Shown: positions 51,805 to 61,340, counted from the stretch's first letter. The stretch: DNA of 64,000 nucleotides from an uncultured Oscillospiraceae bacterium (GCA_934446355.1 CAKSEC010000009.1:1-64000), one strand, 5' to 3'. The notes: generated from the letters alone by a model not told the origin. Numbers and translations: made by a program.

Positions 51805-51876
51805 AAGAATCAAGTGTTACACAACAAGCGATTCACAACAACCGTTTCTTATTGATTTACTGAAAGGAGCAATTCT

Positions 51877-52555
51877 ATGAAGATACTAGTACTTAACGGC
51901 TCGCCAAAGCGTGACAAGAGCGACACGATGCACATGACCACCGCTTTTCTGGAGGGCATGAGCGAGAAATGCGACACGGAAATCGAAACGATACACGTGA
52001 TAGACAAGCATATCGAATATTGCAGGGGCTGCTTTGCCTGTAAGATGAACGGCGGAAACTGCATACATAACGACGATATGAAGGACCTGCTGCATAAGAT
52101 ACTCGCAAGCGATGTCCTGATATTCAGCTTCCCGCTGTACTGCTACGGTATGCCAGAACCTTATCGACAGGACAATGCCGCTGTCCTCAATGGCAATGCG
52201 GGAGGTAAACGGCAGGTACGAGCACGTAGGTCAGGCCGATTTCTCGCACCTGGAATATGTCATGATGTGCGGCTGCGGCTTCCCGAACGCTGCGCACAAT
52301 TTCGAGCCGATGGTAATGCAGTTCAAGCAGATGTTCCCGAATAACCACACCATAATCACGATACCTGAAAGCCCCATGTTCAGCGCTCCCGAAGCCGCAC
52401 CGGTGACTGTCCCCCGCTTGGAACTCGTGAAAAAGGCTGGTCAGGAGTACGCCGTGAACGCGTCGGTAAGCGATGAACTTCTGGCTCAGCTGCGCACACC
52501 GATGATACCTGAGGACGTGTACGCCAGAATAGCAAACGGAGAGCAGCAGATATGA
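51877..52555 (+). pseudogene. flavodoxin-fold NAD(P)H reductase-like gene with frameshift
   Basis: The first frame (from ATG 51877) encodes the N-terminal half of an FMN-dependent reductase/flavodoxin-fold protein: LVLNGSPKRDKSDT, CRGCFACKMNGGNCIHNDDM, IFSFPLYCYGMP. After about 52155 the family sequence continues in another frame (NLIDRTMPLSSMAMREVNGR, then EYVMMCGCGFP) to the stop at 52555. A few codons expected between GMP and NLIDRT are missing, so a small deletion with frameshift has occurred. This could be a true pseudogene or an assembly error. The next gene overlaps its stop. Confidence 0.75.
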
Positions 52556-52998
52556 ACACCATCATTCTATATGCTTCCCACCATCATGGAAACACAAAAA
52601 GGCTTGTGGACGCCATCGCCGAGCAATTCAGCGCCACCTCAGCAGACATTGAGGATCAGGGGCTGCCGGACGTGTCTTCGTACGACTGCATAGGCTTTGC
52701 AAGCGGGATAGAGTTCGGCAAATTCTACGAATCGGTCGTAAACGCAGCGAAGCTTCTCATGTGTGAGGGAAAAAGCGTGTTCTTCCTGTTCACCTGCGGT
52801 CAGGTGAAAAAGACTCTCGACAAGGAACTGAGGGCACTCGCTCAGGAGCGAGGCTGCAGAGTACTCGGTTCATTCGGCTGCAGAGGATACGACACCTACG
52901 GTCCGTGGAAGCTTGTTGGCGGCATAAATAAAAGCCACCCGAATCAGCAGGACATAGCGAATGCTATCGCTTTTTACCGCTCTATTGACGGGAAATAA
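52552..52998 (+). CDS. flavodoxin-like protein
   Basis: A 148-residue flavodoxin-fold protein with the FMN phosphate loop YASHHHGNTKRLV (residues 7-19) and FASGIEFGKFYESV. It overlaps the preceding frameshifted reductase by four bases, so it was part of a redox pair. Variation in the loop (ASHHHGNT) places it in the flavodoxin_5-like or menaquinone-type group rather than classic small flavodoxins; the partner is unknown. A terminator follows. Confidence 0.85.
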   Translation: MNTIILYASHHHGNTKRLVDAIAEQFSATSADIEDQGLPDVSSYDCIGFASGIEFGKFYESVVNAAKLLMCEGKSVFFLFTCGQVKKTLDKELRALAQERGCRVLGSFGCRGYDTYGPWKLVGGINKSHPNQQDIANAIAFYRSIDGK

Positions 52999-53012
52999 GG
53001 ATTATTATACGT

Positions 53013-53051
53013 AAAAAAGGCAGCGCCGTAATTAGGTGCTGCCATTTTTTG
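53013..53051. terminator. bidirectional terminator
   Basis: GGCAGCGCC pairs with GGTGCTGCC (one G-U), with A6 before and T6 after, between two convergent transcripts. Confidence 0.88.
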
Positions 53052-53060
53052 CATTCCGTT

Positions 53061-53936
53061 TTATGCCGCTGCAGATTCATCAGTCTTTCCAAGCTTCTCA
53101 ACAAGAACCGAGGTAAGCACCCCGAACAGCAGGCACACAAAGCCGTAACCTGTGCGAAGGTCAAAGCCGAAACCGTCCGGCAGTATCGCATAGACCGAAC
53201 CGACTACAAGTCCCATTATTGCGCTGTACATCATCAGCTTGTATTTCTTTATAAGCGTAGAAATAAGCTTAGCGCCGAGAATAACGCCGAGTATCACGCC
53301 AACAGCGACCGGCACGATAACATAGAAATTCAGCGAACTGAGGTGTATCGACGAAATGACCGTCTGGTACACGCCAAGAAGCAGCATTACGAACGAGCCG
53401 CTCAGTCCCGGAATTATCATTGCGACTGCGGCGACAAATGCGCATACAAGGAACTTTACCGTGGTCAGAGGGTCGAAACCAGTTATCTGCTCTGCAGTCT
53501 GCACAACGCCGGACTGCTCCATCATGTTGTTCATGACGGTGAGCCCTATTACTGCAGCTATAGCAAGAATAAACGGAACTGCGCACATCGGCTTTACCTT
53601 TCCGGCTGTTTCAGACGTTCCCATGCGGTATATCATCGGTATACTGCCGACTATCAGCCCGATAAAGTACATATTCGTCTGCACGCCGAACCGCTCAAAC
53701 AGGAACGATATTACCGACGCAAAGCCGAGTATTCCGACACCTGCGCCTATTCCCACGAATATCAGGAAAACAATATTCTTGATTATCGCCTTTACGCCGG
53801 AAATGGCTTCGGTGAGCTGGTCGTATATTCCGAATACCACCAGCATAGTGCCGCCGGATACGCCCGGAATTACGTTTGCAATGCCGAACACCATTCCGCA
53901 AATTATCAGCTTTATATAATACAGTGCCTTTTTCAT
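53061..53936 (-). CDS. DUF368 membrane protein, polyprenyl-phosphate translocase (PopT) family
   Basis: A 291-residue membrane protein with about nine helices. The DUF368 signature GIANVIPGVSGGTMLVVFGIY appears at residues 18-38, with a second internal copy IIPGLSGSFVMLLLG near residue 175, showing the inverted-repeat fold. DUF368 proteins are known in other bacteria as PopT, recycling undecaprenyl phosphate across the membrane. The gene starts 11 bases after the P-type ATPase-like gene ends, so they share a transcript. Confidence 0.9.
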   Translation of the reverse strand: MKKALYYIKLIICGMVFGIANVIPGVSGGTMLVVFGIYDQLTEAISGVKAIIKNIVFLIFVGIGAGVGILGFASVISFLFERFGVQTNMYFIGLIVGSIPMIYRMGTSETAGKVKPMCAVPFILAIAAVIGLTVMNNMMEQSGVVQTAEQITGFDPLTTVKFLVCAFVAAVAMIIPGLSGSFVMLLLGVYQTVISSIHLSSLNFYVIVPVAVGVILGVILGAKLISTLIKKYKLMMYSAIMGLVVGSVYAILPDGFGFDLRTGYGFVCLLFGVLTSVLVEKLGKTDESAAA

Positions 53937-53947
53937 ATTTTTCTCCG

Positions 53948-56404
53948 TTAGTCAAATTTGGTTATCGAGCGAACTATAACGTAGCCAAGCGGCGGGATAA
54001 CGCCCGTAACTATCGAAATAAATGTTGCCAGCATATCAATGCCGGTCAGACCGAACACCGAGTTGATACCCGGAATAAACACCAGCAGCAGCGATACCAC
54101 GGCAGGCGCAAGCACTCCGAAAAGCGCAGGCTTTCCGCCGGCGGCAAGTCCCGAAAACGGATTGCCGGCAGACAGGTTTATGAACGTGAACAGCGTCGTA
54201 CAGAAACCAAGCGAAATTAGCGAGCAGCTTCGTGCGAAATCCACGTTCGAGCCGTTGTACATGAACATATACGAAGCAATGGAAACTGCGCCGCACAGCA
54301 CGCCGACGATACTCGCAAGCATGATGAAACGGTGGTTTATCGTGCGGTTCGCAATGAACTCAGAAGCAGGCATTTTTCCCTGACGGTCGGTGCGGTTGTT
54401 AAGTCCCGCAAGAGCAGCCACAGGCAAAATGAACATAGTCAGCACCGCAACAAGAGCCGGATTCAGCATAAGCTGTGCGTCACCGAACAGATTCAGCGCA
54501 TTCAGCAGGATAAGCGCCAGATAGCCGGAAATCATGACCGAGCAGGCACGCTTGATATTTCTGTGTACCTGCCTTGCTGAAGCTATCATGTCAGCAATAG
54601 CGGAGAAATTGTCGTCGTGCATTATCACGTCGGCGGCTTCGTATGCGCTTCCGGTGGTATTCTCGGCGATGGTTATGCCGATATCCGCCTTTTCTATCGC
54701 TTCGGCGTCCTCGGCGCGTGTGGCGGTCATTGCGACTATCTCGCCCTTTTTGCGCAGCTGCTCAATAATGAACAGCTTCTGCTCCGGAGTGACCCTTGCG
54801 TAGATATCTGCGTCAAGTTCAAGTTCGCTGCCGTATTTCACGGATTCTGAAATGCTGCGGCCGGTGACCGCTTTTCCTGACAGACCTATCATTCTGCCGG
54901 TCGCAGAGGCTGCTTCCGCATTGTCCTCGGTGAACATCACCACACGCACTCCCGCACGCTGGCAGGTCTTTACCGCCGCAGGCACTGAATCACGCATGGG
55001 CGCGGAGAATGCTGCAAATCCAACGAATGTGTATGCAAAGCCGGCTGTTTCGTCGCAGTCGCGCTCGTCTGCGTCTGCGCAGGCGACCGCCATTACCTGC
55101 CAGCCGTGCGAATAGAACTCTTTTTTCATCTTCTGGGCGACATAAAGTTCCTCGCCCCTGAATTTGCACAGCGGAAGTATCTGCTCAGGCGTACCCTTTA
55201 TGCAGTAAAGCCGTGAGCCGCTGACCTCCCACAGTGCGCCGCTCATAAATTCGTTGCTGTCAGGTATGCGCTCTATAAAGCGGTATTTGTCGTATACCTC
55301 GTTTATCTTTTCATCGAAGAATGCAGCCCTTACCATCAGCGCACGCTCCGCTTCGTCAGTGGTATTCGGGTCGCACGCAAGCGCAGCTATCTTGAACATC
55401 AGTTCTTCACTGGGGGTGTATATCGTCTGTACCTCCAGCCTGCTTCTGGAAACTGCGCCCTCTTTTTCAACACAGAGCACGGTCATCGAGTTGAGCCGCT
55501 CTATGTCCGACAGGGACTTCACAAGTGCGCTCTTTTCGGTCATTTCGGCGGCGCAGCGTGTGTAGTACACCCTGATTATCGTATCAAGACCGACCGGCAG
55601 GAAGCACAGACCGAGCGTGATACCGCGCATTGCAGCCTCGAACACGTTGTTCCCGTACAGTATCCATGCGACCATGGAAATGAGCGCAGTCACTGCAGCG
55701 ACCGCCGAGCACAGCGGCAGCAGCTTCTGAATTATACGCTCCATGGTGGTGTAGTAGCCGTGCTTCTGCGGGGCTTCACCGATGCGGTGGTAATACTTCG
55801 TATCAACGCCGGTGGCGCTTACCTTGCACACGGCGACGCCGGTAAGTATCTTCGTGCCGCTGTAGACAAAGGTCGGCTTTAACTCAGACTTTGAGATACC
55901 GCCCGCATATTTCGCAGCCGGCTTATTTGAGCCGGTGAACACGCTTTCATCAACCGTCAGGTCGCGACTCTCCTGAATTAGGGCGTCGGCGGGTACGCAC
56001 TCGCCCGCCTGCACGACGATAAGGTCCTCAGGGACTATGTACTGCTTTTCGATAAGCTCCAGCTTACCGCTGCGAATAACGCGGAACTTCATCGCCGTGG
56101 ACTCCTGAATCCTGTGAAGTCCCTCGTCCGACGAACGTCCGAGCCAGATACTCAAAATGCAGTATGCGATATCCAGCAGGATTATCACTGCGCCGGTCAC
56201 GATACCCGTGCTGAAAAAGCTGAGCACACCCGCAATGAACATCAGCAGAACAGCGGGCGAAAGTATCACCCTGCCGGGGTCGAAGCTTTCACGCTGAGTT
56301 TCTTTTTTTGTATATATATTCAGACCGTACAGTTCGGTGTTTCGTTCTATTTCCTTATCGTTCAGTCCGAAGTAATCCTCTTTGAAGTTAAAAAACTGCG
56401 CCAT
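53948..56404 (-). CDS. P-type ATPase-fold protein with all catalytic motifs lost
   Basis: An 818-residue protein with the full P-type architecture: transmembrane pairs near residues 45-90, actuator domain, M3-M4 (235-280), P and N domains, and six C-terminal helices. Yet each catalytic motif is altered: actuator TGES is TGSN (157-160); M4 PEGL is PVGL; the phosphoacceptor DKTGT is EKEGA (Glu313); TGD is TED (492-494); GDGxNDxP is ATRAEDAE (561-568). Nucleotide-site KGTPE (403-407) remains. The frame is intact over its whole length, so it is probably selected as a non-pumping protein. The start at 56404 has an AAGGAAG site. It is co-transcribed with the DUF368 gene. Confidence 0.85.
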   Translation of the reverse strand: MAQFFNFKEDYFGLNDKEIERNTELYGLNIYTKKETQRESFDPGRVILSPAVLLMFIAGVLSFFSTGIVTGAVIILLDIAYCILSIWLGRSSDEGLHRIQESTAMKFRVIRSGKLELIEKQYIVPEDLIVVQAGECVPADALIQESRDLTVDESVFTGSNKPAAKYAGGISKSELKPTFVYSGTKILTGVAVCKVSATGVDTKYYHRIGEAPQKHGYYTTMERIIQKLLPLCSAVAAVTALISMVAWILYGNNVFEAAMRGITLGLCFLPVGLDTIIRVYYTRCAAEMTEKSALVKSLSDIERLNSMTVLCVEKEGAVSRSRLEVQTIYTPSEELMFKIAALACDPNTTDEAERALMVRAAFFDEKINEVYDKYRFIERIPDSNEFMSGALWEVSGSRLYCIKGTPEQILPLCKFRGEELYVAQKMKKEFYSHGWQVMAVACADADERDCDETAGFAYTFVGFAAFSAPMRDSVPAAVKTCQRAGVRVVMFTEDNAEAASATGRMIGLSGKAVTGRSISESVKYGSELELDADIYARVTPEQKLFIIEQLRKKGEIVAMTATRAEDAEAIEKADIGITIAENTTGSAYEAADVIMHDDNFSAIADMIASARQVHRNIKRACSVMISGYLALILLNALNLFGDAQLMLNPALVAVLTMFILPVAALAGLNNRTDRQGKMPASEFIANRTINHRFIMLASIVGVLCGAVSIASYMFMYNGSNVDFARSCSLISLGFCTTLFTFINLSAGNPFSGLAAGGKPALFGVLAPAVVSLLLVFIPGINSVFGLTGIDMLATFISIVTGVIPPLGYVIVRSITKFD

Positions 56405-56639
56405 CTGCACACTTCCTTTATATTCTGAAATGACTTTTGGGCACGCCGATGGACAATGCGAAAACTCACCGCCGACCCCTCGCACAGCATTCCTGTATCT
56501 GGGCGGCAGTCCCAACAATATTCGACATTCTTTTTTCGCTTACAAATCCAACGTTTCCCTTTTACTATTTTCGCACATTTCAGTGAAAAAATCAAGTAGT
56601 TTTTACTGTTGTAACAAATTTTTCATGATTTTTTGCGCA

Positions 56640-56674
56640 AAAAAACGAAAAAAGGGCAGCTTAATCACTGCCCT
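56640..56674 (-). terminator. terminator of the GGDEF/EAL gene
   Basis: AGGGCAG (56652-56658) pairs with CTGCCCT (56667-56673), with a T-rich run after it on the minus strand. Confidence 0.8.
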
Positions 56675-56684
56675 CTTAACCTTA

Positions 56685-58346
56685 TTACTTATTGATATCC
56701 AACAGCTTGTTATCGAATTCGCCCTCGGTCACAGGCTTTGAATAATAGAAGCCCTGTGCTGCGTCGCAGCCGCATTTTTCGAGGAAGTTAGCCTGTTCCT
56801 TGGTTTCGACGCCTTCTGCGATTATGTCAAGGCCGATGTCCTTTGACATGGATATCGTATGCGAGATTATCTTTCTGCCCCTGCTGCTTTCCATGAATTC
56901 GGACAGGAAGCCTCTGTCTATTTTGAGCACGTCAAACTGCGTGGTTTTCAGCATATTCAGCGATGAATAGCCTGAACCGAAATCGTCCATCAGCATTATG
57001 AAGCCTGCGTCTTTCATTCTCTGAACCACATCGGATACGCCCTCGGCGTCGGCTGTTTCAGTTATTTCAAGCTCCAGCAGCTTTATCGGGATATCGTATT
57101 TATGTACCAGATCCAGCAGATAGCTGACGACATCAAACGAATGAATGTACTCTCTCGATAGATTTACAGAAATAGGCACTGCGGGAACGCCCCGGTCTAT
57201 CCAGCTTTTTATCTTACGGCAGGCGCTCTCCCAGATTATCTGGTCAAGCTTCAGGATAAAGCCGTTCTGCTCGAATATCGGCACAAACTCTGACGGAGGG
57301 ATAAGTCCCTTTATCGGGTGTATCCACCTTGCAAGAGCCTCTGCGCCGATTATCCTGCCGGTAGAAATGCTGAATTTCGGCTGCAGGAACATGAGAAATT
57401 CATTATCCAGCAGGGCCTTTTTCATATCGTCCTCGATGCTCTGCTTTTTCTGAAGTTCGCTCATCATTCTGCCATTGAAGAAGCCGAGATTATTGAGCGC
57501 ATTTCCCTTTACCGACTGCCTAGCCATAGCGGCGTTATCGCCGTACTGACGGGTATGGAGCGTTCTGTCCTCGGCGATGGCAACGCCGAATATCAGCCGG
57601 TAGTCCATTCCGTTGTAGCCGGAAAGCATACTTTCCATGCGGTGAATAAATTTCAGAAGATCCTTGTCGTCCTTAAATACCGTAACGACCATGAACACGT
57701 CTGCGGTCAGCCTGCAGAACGGCTGCTCGTCGTTGCAGATTATTCCCAGAGTGTCGTTGATGAAGGCAAGAAGTTCGTCGCCGACCTCAACGCCGTACTT
57801 TTCGTTTATCAGCTTGAACCGCTCAATGTCGAACTGGATAAATGCGATCTCCTCGTTTAGGTGACGCTTCATCATGTCGGCGACCTCGCCGATGTATATC
57901 TTCGGCGCATGGTCTGACGAAAACTCGGTCAGCACCCGCCTGTCAAAAGTCTCTTTCTGCGAATAGGGACGGATCGTTCCGTGCACCGCAGTGATCTTTC
58001 CGCTTTCATCACGCAGGAAGTGCGCAAAGAACCCGCACAGTTCATAATCCGCATTGTCAGAAAACTTCATCTTCAGGTCAACGCTCAGGCTGTTGCGGTC
58101 AATGCCGGAAATTATGCCCTCCTCTATCCTTGAGGCAAACACATTATATGCCGGGAGATATTGCTCATCAATAAGCCCACGGCCACGGAGAAACTCCAGC
58201 GGATCGCCCTTTACGGTCTCAAAAAGTCCGCTTCCGGCCGTTGCAACGGTATCCTCCGTGCAGTCCCACAGGAAATGGAGTGAATGCTTGTCCCTGTCCA
58301 GCATCTGAACAAACAGCTGCTTATCTTTTTCAGTAATGTTACACAT
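56685..58346 (-). CDS. PAS-GGDEF-EAL protein, probable cyclic-di-GMP phosphodiesterase
   Basis: A 553-residue protein: an N-terminal PAS-like region (about 15-130), a GGDEF-type domain with degenerate active site (CRLTADVFMVV where RxGGDEF is expected), and an EAL domain (about 300-545) with catalytic residues intact: GAEALARWIHP, SVNLSREY, LELEITET, LMDDFGSGYSS, LKIDRGF, IAEGVET, AAQGFYYSKP. It should degrade cyclic-di-GMP, with the GGDEF part perhaps sensing GTP. It appears cytoplasmic. The ATG at 58346 is preferred because upstream codons have no ribosome binding site. Confidence 0.9.
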   Translation of the reverse strand: MCNITEKDKQLFVQMLDRDKHSLHFLWDCTEDTVATAGSGLFETVKGDPLEFLRGRGLIDEQYLPAYNVFASRIEEGIISGIDRNSLSVDLKMKFSDNADYELCGFFAHFLRDESGKITAVHGTIRPYSQKETFDRRVLTEFSSDHAPKIYIGEVADMMKRHLNEEIAFIQFDIERFKLINEKYGVEVGDELLAFINDTLGIICNDEQPFCRLTADVFMVVTVFKDDKDLLKFIHRMESMLSGYNGMDYRLIFGVAIAEDRTLHTRQYGDNAAMARQSVKGNALNNLGFFNGRMMSELQKKQSIEDDMKKALLDNEFLMFLQPKFSISTGRIIGAEALARWIHPIKGLIPPSEFVPIFEQNGFILKLDQIIWESACRKIKSWIDRGVPAVPISVNLSREYIHSFDVVSYLLDLVHKYDIPIKLLELEITETADAEGVSDVVQRMKDAGFIMLMDDFGSGYSSLNMLKTTQFDVLKIDRGFLSEFMESSRGRKIISHTISMSKDIGLDIIAEGVETKEQANFLEKCGCDAAQGFYYSKPVTEGEFDNKLLDINK

Positions 58347-58462
58347 TATAAGCACCGCCTCTCCACTCAATATTCTACCTTTTACACAATTATATCACAA
58401 GTGATTGCGAAAATCAATAGCTTTTGAGAAAAATGCGGTATATAATTTAAGAATACTATTTT

Positions 58463-59227
58463 TTATTGCGAACCTGCTCTCATTTTTTTATAGTAGTCAA
58501 GTGCCGTGAAAGAGCGCTCAGTGCGTGCGAGGAAGTAGCTTTCAGTGACCCTGCGCAGTACCGCTGCGCCGTTTTCGGAGATAGTGAACCTGAACGCTCT
58601 GTCAAGCGGCGCATATACGATATTGCGCATTGCAGAAAGCGTTTCCGGCGTCAGCACGTAATATTCTCCCCCGTACGCTCTGTCGAAGCATTCGCCGCAT
58701 ATCAGTTCGCCGCTCGCCGGTAAAAAGAACATCTCCTCCTGCTCGAATGCGCCGCAATTGCAGCAGCCCCTGAGGTCGGGAAAATAGCCCAGCATACAGG
58801 AATACCGCATCTCAAACGCCGATTTCACGCAGTCAAGGCGGGATATGTCCCGCGCACGCTCCGCTTCATAAAGCGATATCGCAAAGAATCTGACAAGACT
58901 GTCCTGCGCCTGCTCCTGCGGGGTGCAGTAGCGCACCGCCTGCGCAAAATAGGAAGCGAGCGACAGCTTTTCGATATCGCTGCCGAGGTCGTGGAAGCTG
59001 CGCTTTGGCTTCGCAGAGTTCACCGAATACCTCAGCTTGGTCTTATTCAGGCAGAATGAAGCATACGAAAACAGCCCGCATGAGCCTAACAGCGAGCTGT
59101 TTATCTTCTTAACGCCGTGAGCGGTGGCTTCAATGACGCCCTGCTCGTCCGTCAGGATATCAAGGAAGCAGTTGCTCTCCCCTATCTCACGACGCCCGAT
59201 AACGATACCGTCATAGGTGAACAGCAT
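58463..59227 (-). CDS. recO: DNA repair protein RecO
   Basis: A 254-residue RecO that helps RecR load RecA on single-stranded DNA. The N-terminal OB-fold starts YDGIVIGRREIGESNCFLDILTDEQG, a helical domain follows, and a zinc finger is visible as LRGCCNCGAFEQ...LICGECFD. It is the third gene of the minus-strand unit GH5-AraC-recO, 25 bases after the AraC-type gene, so it may be read through from the mannanase promoter besides any promoter of its own. Confidence 0.93.
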   Translation of the reverse strand: MLFTYDGIVIGRREIGESNCFLDILTDEQGVIEATAHGVKKINSSLLGSCGLFSYASFCLNKTKLRYSVNSAKPKRSFHDLGSDIEKLSLASYFAQAVRYCTPQEQAQDSLVRFFAISLYEAERARDISRLDCVKSAFEMRYSCMLGYFPDLRGCCNCGAFEQEEMFFLPASGELICGECFDRAYGGEYYVLTPETLSAMRNIVYAPLDRAFRFTISENGAAVLRRVTESYFLARTERSFTALDYYKKMRAGSQ

Positions 59228-59252
59228 TTATACACCTCCGATAAAGTCAGAA

Positions 59253-60113
59253 TCAGCCCCTGCGCTCGCCACGGAACTCGCTCGGCGATACCCCCGAATA
59301 CTTGCGGAACACCCTGCTGAAATAGTTCGGGTCGCTGAACCCGCAGGAAGCGGCTACCTCGGTGACCGGAAGCCGGCTGTCACGCAGCATCGTCCCTGCG
59401 TGGCGCAGTCTGACGTCAAGAAGATAGCGCTGCGGGGACATTCCGTAAGCTGCGGAAAACAGCCTGATGAAGTGCCGCTGGGAATAATGCGAGCGCTCAA
59501 TGACCTCGCTTATTGCGATATCCTGCTGATAACTCGTTTCCATGAACGCCGCGGCGTCCGCTATTCCGGATATCTCACGGGGCTTTGCAGGGCAGTCGTA
59601 CAGCCTTGAAAGCACTACCGCAAGCTGTCTTACGCAGGAAAGCACCATCGTCCTGCTTCCCGGTAAATTCGAGGTATATTCAGCCTGCGCCGTGTTTATC
59701 AGCGGCTCTATCAGCGTGAAATCCGCAGGGGTAAGCTTCAGCCTGCTGCGGAAGCGCTGAGTGCTGCTGAAATAAGGCTCCAGCAGGAACAGCGCATGGA
59801 ATCCCGGTATCTGGCGTATGTCTGAGTCGCCTGCGAACAGCATTTCGGGGCGGTACATTATGTTGCAGATACGCAGGCTTTTCGGGGCGTCGAAGCCGTG
59901 CGAAATACCGCTGCCGATAACGAATACGTCGCCCTTGCTGATGACGCTGCGCTCGCCGTCCACGATATGCTCTGCGCTTCCGCCGAGCACCGTCACCAAC
60001 TCGAAAAAGTCCTCGTGACCGTGGACGCGCAGCGGAATATCATGCCCGCCGAACTGCACGAACAGCGGAAAACTCTCGTCGTTCGTGAAATAGCTTAGCT
60101 TCATGTTTTCCAT
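59253..60113 (-). CDS. AraC-family transcriptional regulator
   Basis: A 286-residue regulator with an N-terminal cupin sugar-sensing domain (HGHEDFFELVTVLGGSAEHIVDG, GDVFVIGSGISHGF) and a C-terminal double HTH of the AraC type (VIERSHYSQRHFIRLFSAAYGMSPQRYL; VTEVAASCGFSDPNYFSRVFRKYSGVSPSEFR). It follows the GH5 mannanase gene by 23 bases, so it probably responds to mannose-type sugars and controls this operon. The ATG at 60113 has better spacing from GGAGG than the ATG at 60119. Confidence 0.92.
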   Translation of the reverse strand: MENMKLSYFTNDESFPLFVQFGGHDIPLRVHGHEDFFELVTVLGGSAEHIVDGERSVISKGDVFVIGSGISHGFDAPKSLRICNIMYRPEMLFAGDSDIRQIPGFHALFLLEPYFSSTQRFRSRLKLTPADFTLIEPLINTAQAEYTSNLPGSRTMVLSCVRQLAVVLSRLYDCPAKPREISGIADAAAFMETSYQQDIAISEVIERSHYSQRHFIRLFSAAYGMSPQRYLLDVRLRHAGTMLRDSRLPVTEVAASCGFSDPNYFSRVFRKYSGVSPSEFRGERRG

Positions 60114-60136
60114 ACGCATTCCTCCGGTCGGACTGA

Positions 60137-61243
60137 TCAGTCAGCGGTAAATACGCTGCACTTGACGGAGGTCTTTTTCAGACCAAGGTCGCTGTTTACC
60201 ACAGTTTCGCCCCAGTCGGAAAGCACCGAGCCGTCCCATTCGTTCGCAAGGTCGAGGTACTCAACACCGCCGCCGTTGCCTTTCCAGCTCCATGCGAGCC
60301 AGCCTATGCTGTTTTCATTGCAGTATTCAAGGATATATTCCTCGTCAACGTCGCCGTCCGTGTGATTCCAGCCAAATTCGCCGACGATAATGCAGAGTCC
60401 CTTGTCGGTGGCACGCTTGATGTTTCCGGCGATCGTAGCCTTGTTCTTGCCCGCAGTGCCGTACATATGCACGGAGAACATCGTGTTTTCGTCGGGGTCA
60501 GCGGCGAACACCTGCTCGCCCATGTCCGAAATGCTTCTGCCGAACTGTCCCCAGCCGGCTGCGTCTACCATTATTGTGTTCTTTATGCCCGCTTCACGCA
60601 GTCTGGGAATTACCGAGGTATAGCCGTCGCACCATTTCTGGCTGTCCCACTCGCCGACCCACTCGTTTGCAATGTTGAGGATAACGTAGTCCTCCCTGCC
60701 GATAAGTGCGTCCTTTACCTCTATCCAGTAATCTGCGCCTGCTTCAAGCAGCGAAACATCGTCCTTGCCGGTGAGGTCGTGTATCTCAAGGATAGCCACC
60801 ATTTCAAGTTCCTTGCACTTGTCAGTAAGCTTGTTCAGGCTCTCGACTGAATCCTTGGTGTACTGCTGACCGCTTCCGCACACTATTCTGACGGTATTCG
60901 CACCGGTCGCAGCTATCGCTTCAAGCGCAGTGTCGTCCTGCTGTGCGAACCAAGAATGCGGGTGGTTTATTCCACGCATAACGAACTCGTTTCCATTTGC
61001 GTCAAGCAGTTTGGTGCCGCTGACGGTGAATCCCGCCTTTGCGGTCTGCTCGTCAGGAGCCTGCTCGGTGGTTTCGCCCTGCTTTGAGGTATCCTCTGCG
61101 GCTGATGTATCGTCTGGGGAGGTGCTCTCCGTCTGCTGGCTCTGGTCGAATGACGAACTAATGATCTCGTCCGGATTCTTTGCACAGGAAGTGCTGGACA
61201 GGGTCAGGATTATCGATATTATCACTGAGGCAATTGATTTCAT
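60137..61243 (-). CDS. family 5 glycoside hydrolase, probable lipid-anchored beta-mannanase (GH5_8-like)
   Basis: A 368-residue secreted enzyme. A signal sequence ends at Cys20 (SSTSC, a non-classical lipobox), then an acidic Ser/Thr-rich tether runs to residue 70. The TIM barrel begins at FTVSGTKLLDANGNEF and VMRGINHPHSWF, a form typical of GH5_8 mannanases. Acid/base Glu194 lies in NIANEWVG and nucleophile Glu289 in IIVGEFGWNH. It would cut mannan at the cell surface, feeding the cytoplasmic GH26 encoded elsewhere. No dockerin or binding module is present. Confidence 0.9.
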   Translation of the reverse strand: MKSIASVIISIILTLSSTSCAKNPDEIISSSFDQSQQTESTSPDDTSAAEDTSKQGETTEQAPDEQTAKAGFTVSGTKLLDANGNEFVMRGINHPHSWFAQQDDTALEAIAATGANTVRIVCGSGQQYTKDSVESLNKLTDKCKELEMVAILEIHDLTGKDDVSLLEAGADYWIEVKDALIGREDYVILNIANEWVGEWDSQKWCDGYTSVIPRLREAGIKNTIMVDAAGWGQFGRSISDMGEQVFAADPDENTMFSVHMYGTAGKNKATIAGNIKRATDKGLCIIVGEFGWNHTDGDVDEEYILEYCNENSIGWLAWSWKGNGGGVEYLDLANEWDGSVLSDWGETVVNSDLGLKKTSVKCSVFTAD

Positions 61244-61311
61244 GTCTTACATATTTCCTTTCATAAAACGAATACTCGGGGAATGCGCAGTAACGGCGCA
61301 CCCTGATTTAA

Positions 61312-61340
61312 ATTATACCATCTCCTGAGAATAATTGCAA
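61312..61340 (-). promoter_or_regulatory. promoter of the GH5-AraC-recO operon
   Basis: Minus-strand TTGCAA (61340-61335), 17-base spacer, TATAAT (61317-61312). No cre-like site is visible; the leader carries GGGTGCGCC...GGCGCA-like partial symmetry only. Confidence 0.75.
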
